Part shown: positions 24,252-35,500 of the stretch, piece by piece
Numbering within the stretch: position 1 is the first letter of the stretch
How the letters are laid out: the number at the start of each line of letters is the position of its first letter
NCBI GenBank assembly: GCA_033239005.1
Contig: BSQZ01000103.1
Span: 186,001 to 250,000 of the forward strand
Reading direction: 5' to 3'
DNA from: Lamellibrachia satsuma
Taxonomy: Eukaryota; Annelida; Polychaeta; Sabellida; Siboglinidae
Length of the DNA: 64,000 nt
Made by a program: the position numbers and the translations under genes
Notes under the pieces: generated by a model
What the model saw: the letters and a program-made list of their open reading frames with translations, nothing else
Told to the model about the DNA's origin: nothing
The model's database searches: none

Positions 24252-24480
24252 CATTTAACAAGATCCCAAACTATCTATGTATAGCCCGCCCTTATAAGAT
24301 ATTAAAATATTTTTTTTTACATATTCACACTACTAGCATTAACACAATCACTTGACAGTTTGTTGTATTCATTTTTTACCCTCTGTGAGAATGAGTTCTT
24401 TCTCATGTCCAACCTACACTTATCCTTAATTAATGCTGCTTTGTGTCCTCTGGTTCAAGTTTGAAGAACATATTCCTATG
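24252..24480 (-). mobile_element. LINE-A copy 2: 3' end fragment
   Basis: On the minus strand this is the last part of the LINE-A ORF and its 3' UTR. It shows tagcccgcccttataagat, cactactagcattaacacaa and tgttgtattcattttttacc, which match the antisense of the 4280-5382 copy. The family tail aacatttaacaagatccc is at the left end. Confidence 0.8.
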
Positions 24481-25717
24481 TGGCTTGTACGGTAACCACT
24501 TAGTGTAGTTGAACGGGTGTTTTCATCGTTGTGATAATGAATAATGTACAGTGTTCCAACATTAGTATTGTTAACTATAATAATCTAACTATCAATCCAA
24601 TGCTCGAAGCAACACTAAACCAAATTTTCTTTGTGAAAGTAATAAATTATGGGTGAGTGTTTTCAACTTTACAATAGTTCAACCAGGTTGAAAACACCGT
24701 AGAGTGTAATTAACTTAAATTAACAATACTAATGTAGTCTACCCTACAAAGGGGTGTTTCAAACGTCCAACACTGGCAACTGGCGTCTAAGAAAACATGG
24801 GTAAAGCTGCACTTCCGGTTGGATCCACGAGTTAGCTAGCCTCGATTATCCAGGCTCCGTGGTGTGGCGCCACCGTTTGTCTTGTCGCACACATCATCGT
24901 CTGGACCGAAACCGTACCTTTCATCGTGACGGAAATTGTGTATGCACCCATATTCTGCGTACATACATAATTAGATTAATTATTACTCTGGCTAACTCGT
25001 CAAATAAGAGTGAACTTGTAACAATTTATACGATGCAATTCGAATCAACTTTAAACTTTGATTATACTATTGACACAACAGTCACACTGAAAAGTTAAAT
25101 AACAATAATGTCATTGTGTATAATCTCGATAATAACGCAGATTGGCTGCTGACGCTCCACGGTAACGCCTGCACAAAAAGTAGTTCATTCACGTGGAATC
25201 GTTATTGCGGACAAAGGACGTCATTTGCTTTCAGGAACTCAATGTTTTATGACAAGAGAGAAGTTTTCCTGTTTAATTTTGCAAACTTGTTCACTCTAAT
25301 CTAATAATGTTCAAACAGTATTCAATCACTGCGGATGATTTGAATTGTCTACAAAAGCTCATCGAACAGCATGACACACGTTTGCGCCATTTTGGTGGTT
25401 TCCGTACCATAAGATCCATCTAATCCGGTTAAATTCGAATACTGTTGCACAAATAAGATGGTGCAGTGTTACGTATTTTCGTGCTGATATCTGCTCGACG
25501 TTCACAAACGTATGGTTAACATAGGATTCTCAAAACGAGGCTGCCATGTATTATCTGGATGGATATATCACGGTAATTAAACTACCTGATTGGTGTAGAG
25601 CATTTCACCGTGTTATATCAACCCAGATAACATACGGTAGCCTACTTCTGAGAATCCACCAGACGCCTGCAGAACTCGTGATGTTATCTAGCTGTAACAC
25701 TCCGTAAATAATCCACC
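24481..25717. other. non-coding, no gene seen
   Basis: No coding exon recognised. Locally more GC-rich around 24800-24960, but with no promoter or splice evidence. Confidence 0.35.
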
Positions 25718-26120
25718 GTGAGTATGTATATATGTATGTGTGATGTATGTATGTATGTGTGTGTGTATGTATGTATGTATGTATGTATGTATGTATGTAT
25801 GTATGTATGTATGATGTTTGTATGTATGTATGTATGTATGTATGTATGTATGATGTACGTATGTATGTATGTATGTATGATGTATGTATGTATGTATGTA
25901 TGTTTGTATGTATGTATGTATGCATGTATGTATGTATGTATGATGTATGTATGTATGTTTGTATGTATGTATGTATGTATGTATGTATGTATGTATGTAT
26001 GTATGATGTATGTATGTATGTATGTATGTTTGTATGTATGTATGTATGTATGTATGTATGTATGTATGATGTATGTATGTATGTATGTATGTATGTATGT
26101 ATGTATGTATGTATGCAAGT
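25718..26120. repeat. (GTAT)n microsatellite with periodic interruptions
   Basis: About 400 bp of GTAT tetranucleotides with regular interruptions (tgatgtatgt, tgtttgtatg, one tgcatg). A 4-bp unit without stop codons keeps several frames open on both strands, producing false ORFs of Tyr-Val-Cys-Met or Tyr-Ile-His-Thr repeats. Confidence 0.95.
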
Positions 26121-26189
26121 TGACACATTTACCACATTTCAGCACAGTACATGCAACAGCACCCACGCAATTTGATAAAACATCGTGTC

Positions 26190-27905
26190 AATGATAAATA
26201 AAATGCTTATTGGTTTTATTGTGAATTATACAAACGCCTGCACGCGTGACCAAATGTTGGTCATAATTATTGTTAATGCAATCCCAGCTCCAAAAACCAT
26301 TTCACCAGATATTTACACAAAAGTCCAGCAAAAAAATCAAACAAGCATATTTATGAATCCCACTGATGCAAACGAAATTAAACAAATAATACGGTTTTGT
26401 ACAAACTAAGAAAAGTTCTGGTCACGATATCCTCAGTCCCCATCTGTTATTACAAGCCGAGCAAATATCCCTACCCTTAGCTATTTTGATAAACAAATCC
26501 ATAAGTGAAGGTATTGTACCCGATGAAATAAAAATTGCAAAAAGTATACCTGTCTTCAAGTCAAAAGCCAAAAATGAACTTTCCAACTATATACGTATAT
26601 CCTTGCTACCCAGTATTTCAAAGATATTAGTAAAGGTGGTACATAGTAGGATTACGACTTTCTACAGACAAATAATATATTCATTGAGAATCAGTATGGT
26701 TTCCGCACGAAATACTCTACCACCAATGCTGCAACGTCCCTTATTATTGACGTTGGTAACACCTTAGAAAAAAGTCCTTCATTCCTCTGTGTTTTCCTCG
26801 ATCTAAGTAAAGTATTCCATACAACAGACCACCAAATACTTTTGCATAAACTTGATTTCTACTGGATAGGGGGTCCTCCACTCAAATGGTTCAAAAGCTA
26901 TCTCACAAATTGGAAACAGTATGTTAGTTGTAATGACAGTACTTCCTCGTGGTATTGCGTCTGGTGTCTCAGACATGTCTATCCTTGGTCCGCTCTTGTT
27001 TATTTTATATACAAACGATCTACCTTTGTGTCTAAACAAGAGTAAATCCATATTATATGCGGATGACACCGCCGCGTACATGAGTGGAAAACTAATTAAT
27101 GATCTATACAAAATGAACAAGAACATGAAGTGAACATGAACACAAAGCTCGAGGTCTTAGCTGATTGGTTTCATGCAAACAAGCTATCTTTAAATGTATC
27201 TATGAGAAATATATGTTATTTTCTAGATACCATCCTGTCCAAAGGGAAAAAACAGTTTTAACGATGTCTGATACAATAATTGAGGCCACACAATGTATTA
27301 AATTTCTAAGCCTCTATATTGACGAAAGACTGGATTGACAGGAACACATAATTGCATGCAGAAAAAAGCTAACAAGTGTTTTATATCCAATAAATAAAAT
27401 GAACCACTTTCTTCCAGTTGCCTCCCTAAAACTAATTTATTACACTTTAGTTTATCCCTACCTGACATACGTAATAATTATGTGGGGATCTACATATAAA
27501 GTCCACACTACAAAATTGTTTATTATGCCAAAAATTGTTCGTGCTATTCTTCAAACAAGCTTCCACGAACACTCCCATCCCATCTTTACACACTTACACT
27601 TAATAAAATTGCAAGATATCCAAATTGAAATTGTTAAATTTATGTACAGTTATATTCACAGCAGCCTACCAGTTTCATTTTCAAACATCTTTACATTTAC
27701 ACATGATAGTCACAATCATGATACAAAGCAACTTATTCGTCCGATAAGTAGTTCTACTGTTAGATCTCCGAACATTATATTATGTAAAAGTCTACTGATC
27801 TGGAACAAAGTTCCATATGATATTAAAATTAAACCTAATATAAAATGTTTTGCATCTGCATTAAAGGCATGTGTTTTAAGTGGCTATGACAGTTCAAATT
27901 AATAT
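26190..27905 (+). mobile_element. decayed non-LTR retrotransposon (LINE-C), RT domain
   Basis: Reverse-transcriptase blocks are visible but spread over three frames: YIRISLLPSISKILVKVVHSR (26591-26653), FLDLSK, LKWFKSYLTNWKQYVSC (26884-26934), then SILGPLLFILYTNDLPLCL, then YADDTAAYM (catalytic YADD near 27056). The C-terminal part 27399-27902 is open, with KMNHFLPVASLKLIYYTLVYPYLTY-type sequence before and after its ATG. Frameshifts and stops at about 26770, 27040 and 27135-27240 make it a pseudogene. The sequence is unrelated to LINE-A at the detailed level. Confidence 0.8.
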
Positions 27906-28092
27906 TATCTCTTCTACCGTTTTTTCAATTATTTTGCATAAATATGATGCATTGGTATTATCTGTAATCTTAGACTTGGTAACTTAACCTATTTATTTTA
28001 CTTTATTTGTAATTTAGCCTGATTGCTGCTTGTTCCGCAACTTATTATTTATCATTATAATGACGCAATTATCATTGGTTGACAGCGACCAG

Positions 28093-28093
<1 letters not shown>

Positions 28094-28166
<73 letters not shown>
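28094..28166. repeat. (TA)n microsatellite
   Basis: About 73 bp of uninterrupted TA dinucleotides, 190 bp after the end of the LINE-C open frame. Confidence 0.95.
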
Positions 28167-28170
<4 letters not shown>

Positions 28171-29080
28171 CCGTAATTGTTTTTCCTATTTTGTGCTTGC
28201 CTAGCTGGTTACAGCCATAAAGCTCCGCAGTTAACCTGAAACTATATTACAAAATACCAGTTTGTCCTTGTTTCGTTTGTATATTTTGTTTGTATGTATA
28301 GTTTAAAAAAAATTAATCACTCATTCACACACTTACCTACACGATACATTGTGCTTTGTCGGGGCTTGATAAATAATCCTTATTTCTGTTAATCGTGAAA
28401 TATAATGGATTTGCTACTCGATGTAAATATAATGGATTTGCTACTCAATGTAAACGTTAGGCAAATGTCTAGATACTAGTTAAAAACGTATCGTGTAGCA
28501 GAAGGGAAATATCGAATGTATATTCTCGGACGAGCAATCGAGAATATACATACTATTTTGTGAAAAGACTTGCTTGCTATCATAGCGACCTGTAGTTATT
28601 TTGCCAACTTAGGTTGAATGCACTTGTTGTGTTATTCGCTCTGGATAAGAGCTTCTGCTAAATGCTAAATTCTAAATTGTGGTCTAAACCATTGTTACTG
28701 GAGTAAGGCGTTTGCAAACACAGTGCTCTGTAATTCTGAGAAGTAAAATGCCAAGGTAAAATGTGCCTCAACTAGACACGGCTAAGTTGTGTGCGCTTTT
28801 ACGTGTCTGGACACTGCGATGAACGACTTTTGATTCGCACCAATCCCGACTTGAGCTTTGAAGACAAGTCAAGACGAGTGCATCACCTGACGGTCGCTGG
28901 GGTCGCTGATTTGCCACTGTTTTAAATTGTCGACCGACAGTCGGTCAAATTGGACGTAGCCCCAATTCTCCCAACACAATAGTAGCCACAAATTGGTCTC
29001 GATAATCGGTCTCGCAACACTGTTTACACGAGCGATTAATTGGCATCTACGTGTGATCACATGCTACGTCACCTTGCGGG
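28167..29080. other. non-coding, no gene seen (apart from the tail at 28633)
   Basis: Contains a direct duplication of about 27 bp (aatataatggatttgctact at about 28402 and 28428). The right part is the 3' flank/UTR of the minus-strand TSUP gene. Confidence 0.4.
28633..28678 (+). repeat. L2-clade LINE/SINE 3' tail
   Basis: The stretch ttcgctctggataagagctt, followed by ctgctaaatgctaaattct, has the small stem-loop (gctct-ggata-agagc) and short tail repeats known at the 3' ends of L2-clade LINEs and SINEs that use their machinery. Only the tail is recognisable. Confidence 0.6.
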
Positions 29081-29534
29081 TCAGACGGATGTGACTGACC
29101 AGAAGGACGACCCACTGCTCACGTAGCCACTGTTGTTGTGCCCGGCCGAGGACATCGACACGTTCCCGTTCTCCTGCCAGTGAGCCACCTTATCTTCCGT
29201 CTCCTTGTCGAGCCGTCCCTCCGCCTCGTACGATCGGATGGTCCGCTCGCCCAACCGCGTCAGCAGCATGAAGATACCAAACCCGACGACGATGACGGCG
29301 AGCGAGCCGAGCACGAGGCCGGTGTTCATGGGGATGATGATGAAGGCACTGATGAGCGCCACGGTGTCGAGGACGTAGATGAAGGAGGCGAGGACGAGAC
29401 GGTGGAAATGGCTGCCGAGGGTGGCCCCGATCGGCGCCATCAGGGTGACGACGGGGGCCGTCACGGCGATGTAGTCGAGGGCTTCTTGCGACATGGTCCG
29501 CATCACCATCACCCGCCAGTAGAAGCACAGGCAG
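29081..29534 (-). CDS. TSUP exon 6: last spans and C-tail
   Basis: Residues 288-438 and the TGA stop (29081-29083); acceptor accggcag. Three hydrophobic segments (YIAVTAPVVTLMAPIG; FIYVLDTVALISAFIII; VLGSLAVIVVGFGIFMLL) are followed by a charged then Ser/Gly-rich tail ending in SVTSV. Confidence 0.87.
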
Positions 29535-32500
29535 CTGCCGGTCACAACAAAGACAATAATGCATAGCATTACAGTAACTTGTGGAGTTACCCTATTTAAC
29601 CAGGTTCACTTCACATACAAGACAACAGACTGTACATGGACACAAAGGCAGACAATTAACGGTCTCGGTGATTGCTTGTACATCACAGCTACATTGTTTG
29701 TTCTTTACGCAAGATCATGCCAGTTACTGGGAATCAATAAAATTATAAAACAATAGAAATGTCACGATACACTACACGTTTATTACCGATAGTTATAGCA
29801 TGGGGGTAACATAGGATGTTTAACTAATATGTACACTTCGCTAATCTATCCAAAACCATAGGGAACCAAATTATGCGGAAAAATTAGATATAACTGTTTT
29901 CATTTTCCGATTGTAACTTATGCTCAAACTGATTCAGGCAAATCCACGTGATGCGCGAAACGACGATGCATTTTTTAAAAGTTAACTTTAATTTATCTTA
30001 TCACCTGCAGTAGCGTTTTTGTCAGATCTTGCGATTTCCTTTTCGAGAAAACCAACATGGAATATTCTCCCCTAGAAGTGTCGCCCGAACAAACCCGATT
30101 CTGTTTTTGTTCACCGGGGAATCATTGACACGTGCATGTATGTGGTTAACCATGTATAAGGCCTACAGTACAAGAGTCGTAGTCTACAGGCATACCCTTC
30201 TACCCTCTGTTCATATATTGTTTTTTTTTTCAGAGTGCATAATATCCTCGATAGAGGATATCGTCTCAAAATCAGTGGCACTTCATTCGTTTACGAAATG
30301 ATGGATACAAGTTCATCCCCACATACTCTCATGCACGCACCTGTTAGACGCCATCAGTAACACGGAAGTAGGTGTGGCCACCTTCTCCGTGACACGGAAG
30401 AGAAGCGTCAGCATGCTGAAGCTGCAGATATCGAGTCCGCCGCCGGCGAATGAAGTGAAGAGCCCGCCAATGAGTCCGGTGACGAGCAGTGTGATAGCTT
30501 TCCACAGCTTGAAATCGTGGATCTTGTAGTACGTCTTGCGGTCATTGTAGCGGTTGAGGAGGAAGAGCGCGAAGGCGAAGGAAAACCAGATTGTAACGAA
30601 GCCCATCTTCTTCTGGCTGCCCGAGAGCCACACATCGAGCGTGTGGAAGCCGGTCAGCGCGCCAACCGCGCCACCGGCGAAGCACAGGAACACGGAGTGC
30701 CACTCAACCTTGCAACAGACCGCAACCCACACTTCATAGCAGCGCCACCTTGTGATCAAATGCTACTTCCATTTCACCAGACCGCCATTTTGTCACAAAC
30801 ACGCCCGTTGCGTTTCTTGACCCGACATTGTCCTTTGCGCGAATTCGGTAGAAGGCACATTTCGTCCGGGCCCACCCCCATGTCGCCGTTATAACATGCA
30901 ATATGTATAATAACCATGCACAATGCATACTAAACTACGGAACATGTAAATTATTAAACATGTTGTGCGTAAAAACACATTTAATTACATTTTCGATGCT
31001 CGAATTCGCATATTTAACTCGCTTATTCACTCACTCACTTGAGTGAATGAGTGAATAAAAAGGGCAAGATAGCGCTCAATGCGGGATGCGAATCTATCTT
31101 CGAAAAAGGTGATTAAATGTGTTTTTACGCGCAACGTGTTTAGTAATTTACATGTTGAGTAGTTCAGTATATATGGCACATGCATTATGCATGGTTACTA
31201 TGCATATTGCATGTTAATAACGGTGAAATTGAGGTGTGTCTTAGTGACAGCTCGAGGGATTGGTGACTGAGTGTGGGTTTGGGTGAGTGAGTGAGTGAGC
31301 GATTGAGTGAGTGAGTGAGTGAGTGAGTGAATGAGTGAGTGAGGGAGTGAGTGAGTGAGCGATTGAGTGAGTGAGTGAATGAGTGAGTGAGTGAGTGAGG
31401 GAGTGAGTGAGTGAGTGAGGGAGTGAGTGAGTGAGCGAGCGAGTGAGTGAGTGAATGAGTGTGAGTTAGTGAGGGTCAATGAGTGCGTGCGCGCGCACGC
31501 GAGCGAGTAAACAAATACAACATTCGCATAGATGGTTCCCACGTGTGAAATTCGCCCACCTGTATGTGCTGGAAGAGGATGGCGAACGACGCTGTCGACA
31601 TGCCGCACGCCTGCACCATGAGCGAGACGTCTCTCGCCACGGCAGGGGTTGCCTTGATGGCCAGGGTCAACACAGGGTATGCAACGGCCCCACCTCCCTC
31701 ACTCGTCATGCCTGCAACGTCACACAAACCAGTGCTCATTCTGAGTGGTCTACACGGCGGATTTAGCCTTCCTTGTGGGGGAGGCATTTATGGAAGCCTG
31801 TAATTTTGTATTGATGGCTAAAGCTGCGCATCAGCCACACGAGTAGGAGCAATATGGACCACGATGTGCTCGGAGTGCACGGAGGATGCAGGAGGGATAT
31901 CCTCCTCATGCGGCTTCCGAACATGCTTAGCAGTTGATTGTGTTGATGTCTTTTATGCAAACGTCTTTCCGTCTTTCTTTAATCGCAAGTTTTTCACTCA
32001 AAACTAACCTTTCTAAAAATAAAATGCACTCGATTGATTTAAAAGAACTTTTTTATATAGCGCCTTGGGACTGCTCAAAACGCTTAACACTTCACCCCCT
32101 GGCAGAACGGGTCATTCCAACGCCATCTCGACTTCTCTGGGAAGCATTCAGCTACGCTGCAATTACCGCGTGAAGACTATTCGTTCACTTATCCGCCTCT
32201 GTCTATATCAAGGTACTTATTTATACAGCTGGGTGAACTGTGGCAACGTGGGGTGAAAGAAATTGCCGACACTTCTAAATGCAAGCAGGATTCGAGCCAG
32301 AGGATCCGAATCCATTTTGTCTCGATTGAGAACCCGATGTTGTAACCACTAAACTACCACGCCCCACATAATATCAGTTTAGAATATCGAACTTCTGCGC
32401 AAAGGTTTGCTAAGGTTTTCTGGTATATATAGCATATTCTCATAAACATAGTAAACTTGATTTCAACCAGTATACCTGCGATGAGTCCACCAAACACCAT

Positions 32501-35500
32501 GGTGAGCGTCATGATATACTTCTCCTTGTAGAGGTACCAGCGGCCATAGCTGATGAACGTCGACCAGTAGATGAAGTGTACGAAGCAGACGGGCAGGAGG
32601 AAGCCGACTGCTCGCCGGTGTTTGGCGATGAAGCGGACATGCCAACGGGGGTGGTTCAGCTGCTCGGTCAACTTGAGGTTGTGTTCTTCCGAGCGGCGCT
32701 GTCCTACGAGAACACGGCATGAATACAGACGGGGTTAGATTACTATCTTACGAGGGGACGAATGACTGTTTTGCGTACGGATTCATGTATTTGTGAGAGA
32801 GCAATGTTTCAAACACTTTAAGTTGCGCTAGGAAAAGTTTCCAAACCAAGACAGGCGTGCTGCTGACTATAGCATGGATATAGAGTAAGCAGCGTACATT
32901 GTTGAGTTTATATTGGCACGTTTGCAGCGTATGAACATATTTAGATGACGGCATGATCCAGACTTCTTTGTAATAAAATGCGGTTATTTTGATTTGAAAA
33001 ACTATTTCAGCAAATTGAACATGATAACCTACAGAGTGGAATTTATTTCAAACCATTAAAGCCCGTTAAGATAGCACAGTGTGCTAGCTTGATCACTTGA
33101 ATGACGTTATATGTAGTGTCTGACAACATAATTAACATCACTGATAAAATACAGAATACAACTTTATAAACGGCAATGGTAGATACCGGCATGCACAAAT
33201 CCAACAGGAAAAGTGAACACACCATCTTTGCATAACAGCACTCATCTGGTGGGAATCTCGGTTGAGAAATAATATATATAATAATTATCCACGTGTCTTA
33301 TGTTGTATAACATAATTCAAGCCGCTACAGTTCGTCTGCGGGGAACGTAGACTCAGTAGGCCGCACACAGACACACACACACACAAACACACACGCACGC
33401 ATGCACGCACGCACGCACACACACACACACACACACACTGTGCCAAACCAAACCAAACCAAATTCTTCAAATCACTCTTGTTCCTATGTCGAGCCTTCTT
33501 ACATCGTCAACCGGAAACGACCATTCTTCTACATATTAGCGGCAACCTTGAATATATTAATCACTTTGGAATTCGTGTAATGATTCTCATTCACCAGTTC
33601 CTGCTGAACTTGCTAAAGGTGCCTGTTCATGTGTAAACCTAACATATTCCCACCAATTTCCGCTTTCCCCTTCTTCCGATGAATCAAACAATTTGGCTTC
33701 CGGATAAACTTTGAACAAATGGAGATAGTTAACATGCATCTCAAATACCAAGTCTGCCTCCAAAGTACCAGGGCCATTTTGCTTCCTGTGATAATCTGTA
33801 GTCCCTAATCTCGATGCATATCTTACTGTGCATATAGAAAGAGGATTACATGATTCAGGACACACAACTTCTGTTATTACTCTCTACATGCCATGCAGAA
33901 TTATTTGTTCAATTTGAATATCTGATTTATTCGATTAATTCATGTGACGGTCGTGTGATGTTAGCGCACTGACTTAATTAGTACTTAATTAATTCACAAT
34001 TCAACCATCTCAAATTATCCACACAAAAAATCTCCATAGCGCGCTGATTTCCAATTTGGACTGTGGCCCAAATAACTGTAAATTCGTATTACACGGACGG
34101 ATGTGAAATATGAAACAAAACAAACGTTCGCTCTTTGTGCAAATGCGTTCGTGTTTCGAGGCGTCGAGCCAAATTTGAAGTGCGCACTTTATTTGGAATT
34201 ATCACACGAAACTGCATAAACATGCTTTAATTAGTTAATTAATATGTATACAGTATTTAATCATACAATTCACTCAGAAAATCATGTCAATTTTGTGAAG
34301 CTTTGTGTTGCTCTCTGTCATAACGGCAAACTTACCTTCCCAAAAGTATTTCTTCAGACAGGCCTTGACGCCATAGGCACAACAGCCGGTTTTTATGTCA
34401 GGCTTGGACACCTAGACAAGCAGTATGACGAGAACATCAAGTCTACAGAAACGGTCAAAAGTTTAATGACACTAGCTCAAAACAGTCTTTTTTCTGTGGA
34501 TGTCCGCGGAATTTCTTTCTTTGCTGTAGTTCCATGGTCCGTACTAACGTTTCTCGTGTGTTTTCAGATAGAAATGGCATGGCAGAGCAGCGTACTCCCC
34601 TGCATTTGAAAATGGGGGATTTGCAATCCAAGAGATCGTCAAACGAGGATATGCAAGCAAATCAGCGGTCGGGTGTGTCGTTAAAAGGGATCACGAGGGA
34701 ATTTCAACTACCCCTTTAGTTTTGGATTTTGTGTTCACAGACTACCACAGGAAAAAGACTGTTTTGAGCTAATATCCTTAAACGTATTGCCACTTTTGTA
34801 ATTGCGTTGTTGGACGAAAACTTAGTAACACAACTTTGTTTAACAATAATAATAATAACAATAATTAACATACGCTCTAAATAGTGGACATAGATAACCA
34901 TACGGACTCGCTTGTGCTCATATAGATTTCTGCTGCCAGTCTTACACTCAAAGTGTGCACATATGTGAACATAAATTAGAAGTTGACGGACGGTTAGAGG
35001 CACGGACGAAGACAAGGAAACAACCGAGAAATGTTGATGTCTCGTCTGCCTTAATGTGTAATAATATGAGTTCGGACCGAAAATCGACCTTCCCAACGTC
35101 TCGTGACCGTGACCGTAACTACGGGGGAGACTTATTGCCGCTAGGGCGGTAAACACGCTGCGCCACGGGAATGCAATTAAACTGCGCGAGATTGACTATG
35201 GACGTGTGGTGGCTGTCATGTGTAAACGTCTCCGTTGTACGGGTCTATGTAAGGTGAAGACCTAATGAACAGCTCGATTGTCAGAGCGAAATGCATTCGG
35301 TACAAAGTAAAGTAAGTCTTCATTGAGAATGTGGATTAGACAATTACTGCTGTAGTAATGCCATCTGCATGATTAAATACAATTAGTACCTTTGCCAAAA
35401 CGAGAGTGGCGCAAGAACGCAGCGGAGGAACGTATAGAGCGTAACATGAGGAATATGTGTTTATGTATATATTCTCAAACATCACACGGGAGAAAAGTGG

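Noticed and set aside
25605..26194. Long ORFs with Tyr-Ile-His-Thr or Tyr-Val-Cys-Met repeats on both strands
   Set aside because: They arise from the GTAT microsatellite, which has no stop codons in most frames.
29138..29566. Plus-strand 142-codon ORF
   Set aside because: Antisense shadow of TSUP exon 6; the minus-strand frame carries membrane spans and fits the splice phases.
31198..31608. ORF of Ser-Leu-Thr-His repeats
   Set aside because: Product of the GAGT tetranucleotide array inside the TSUP intron.
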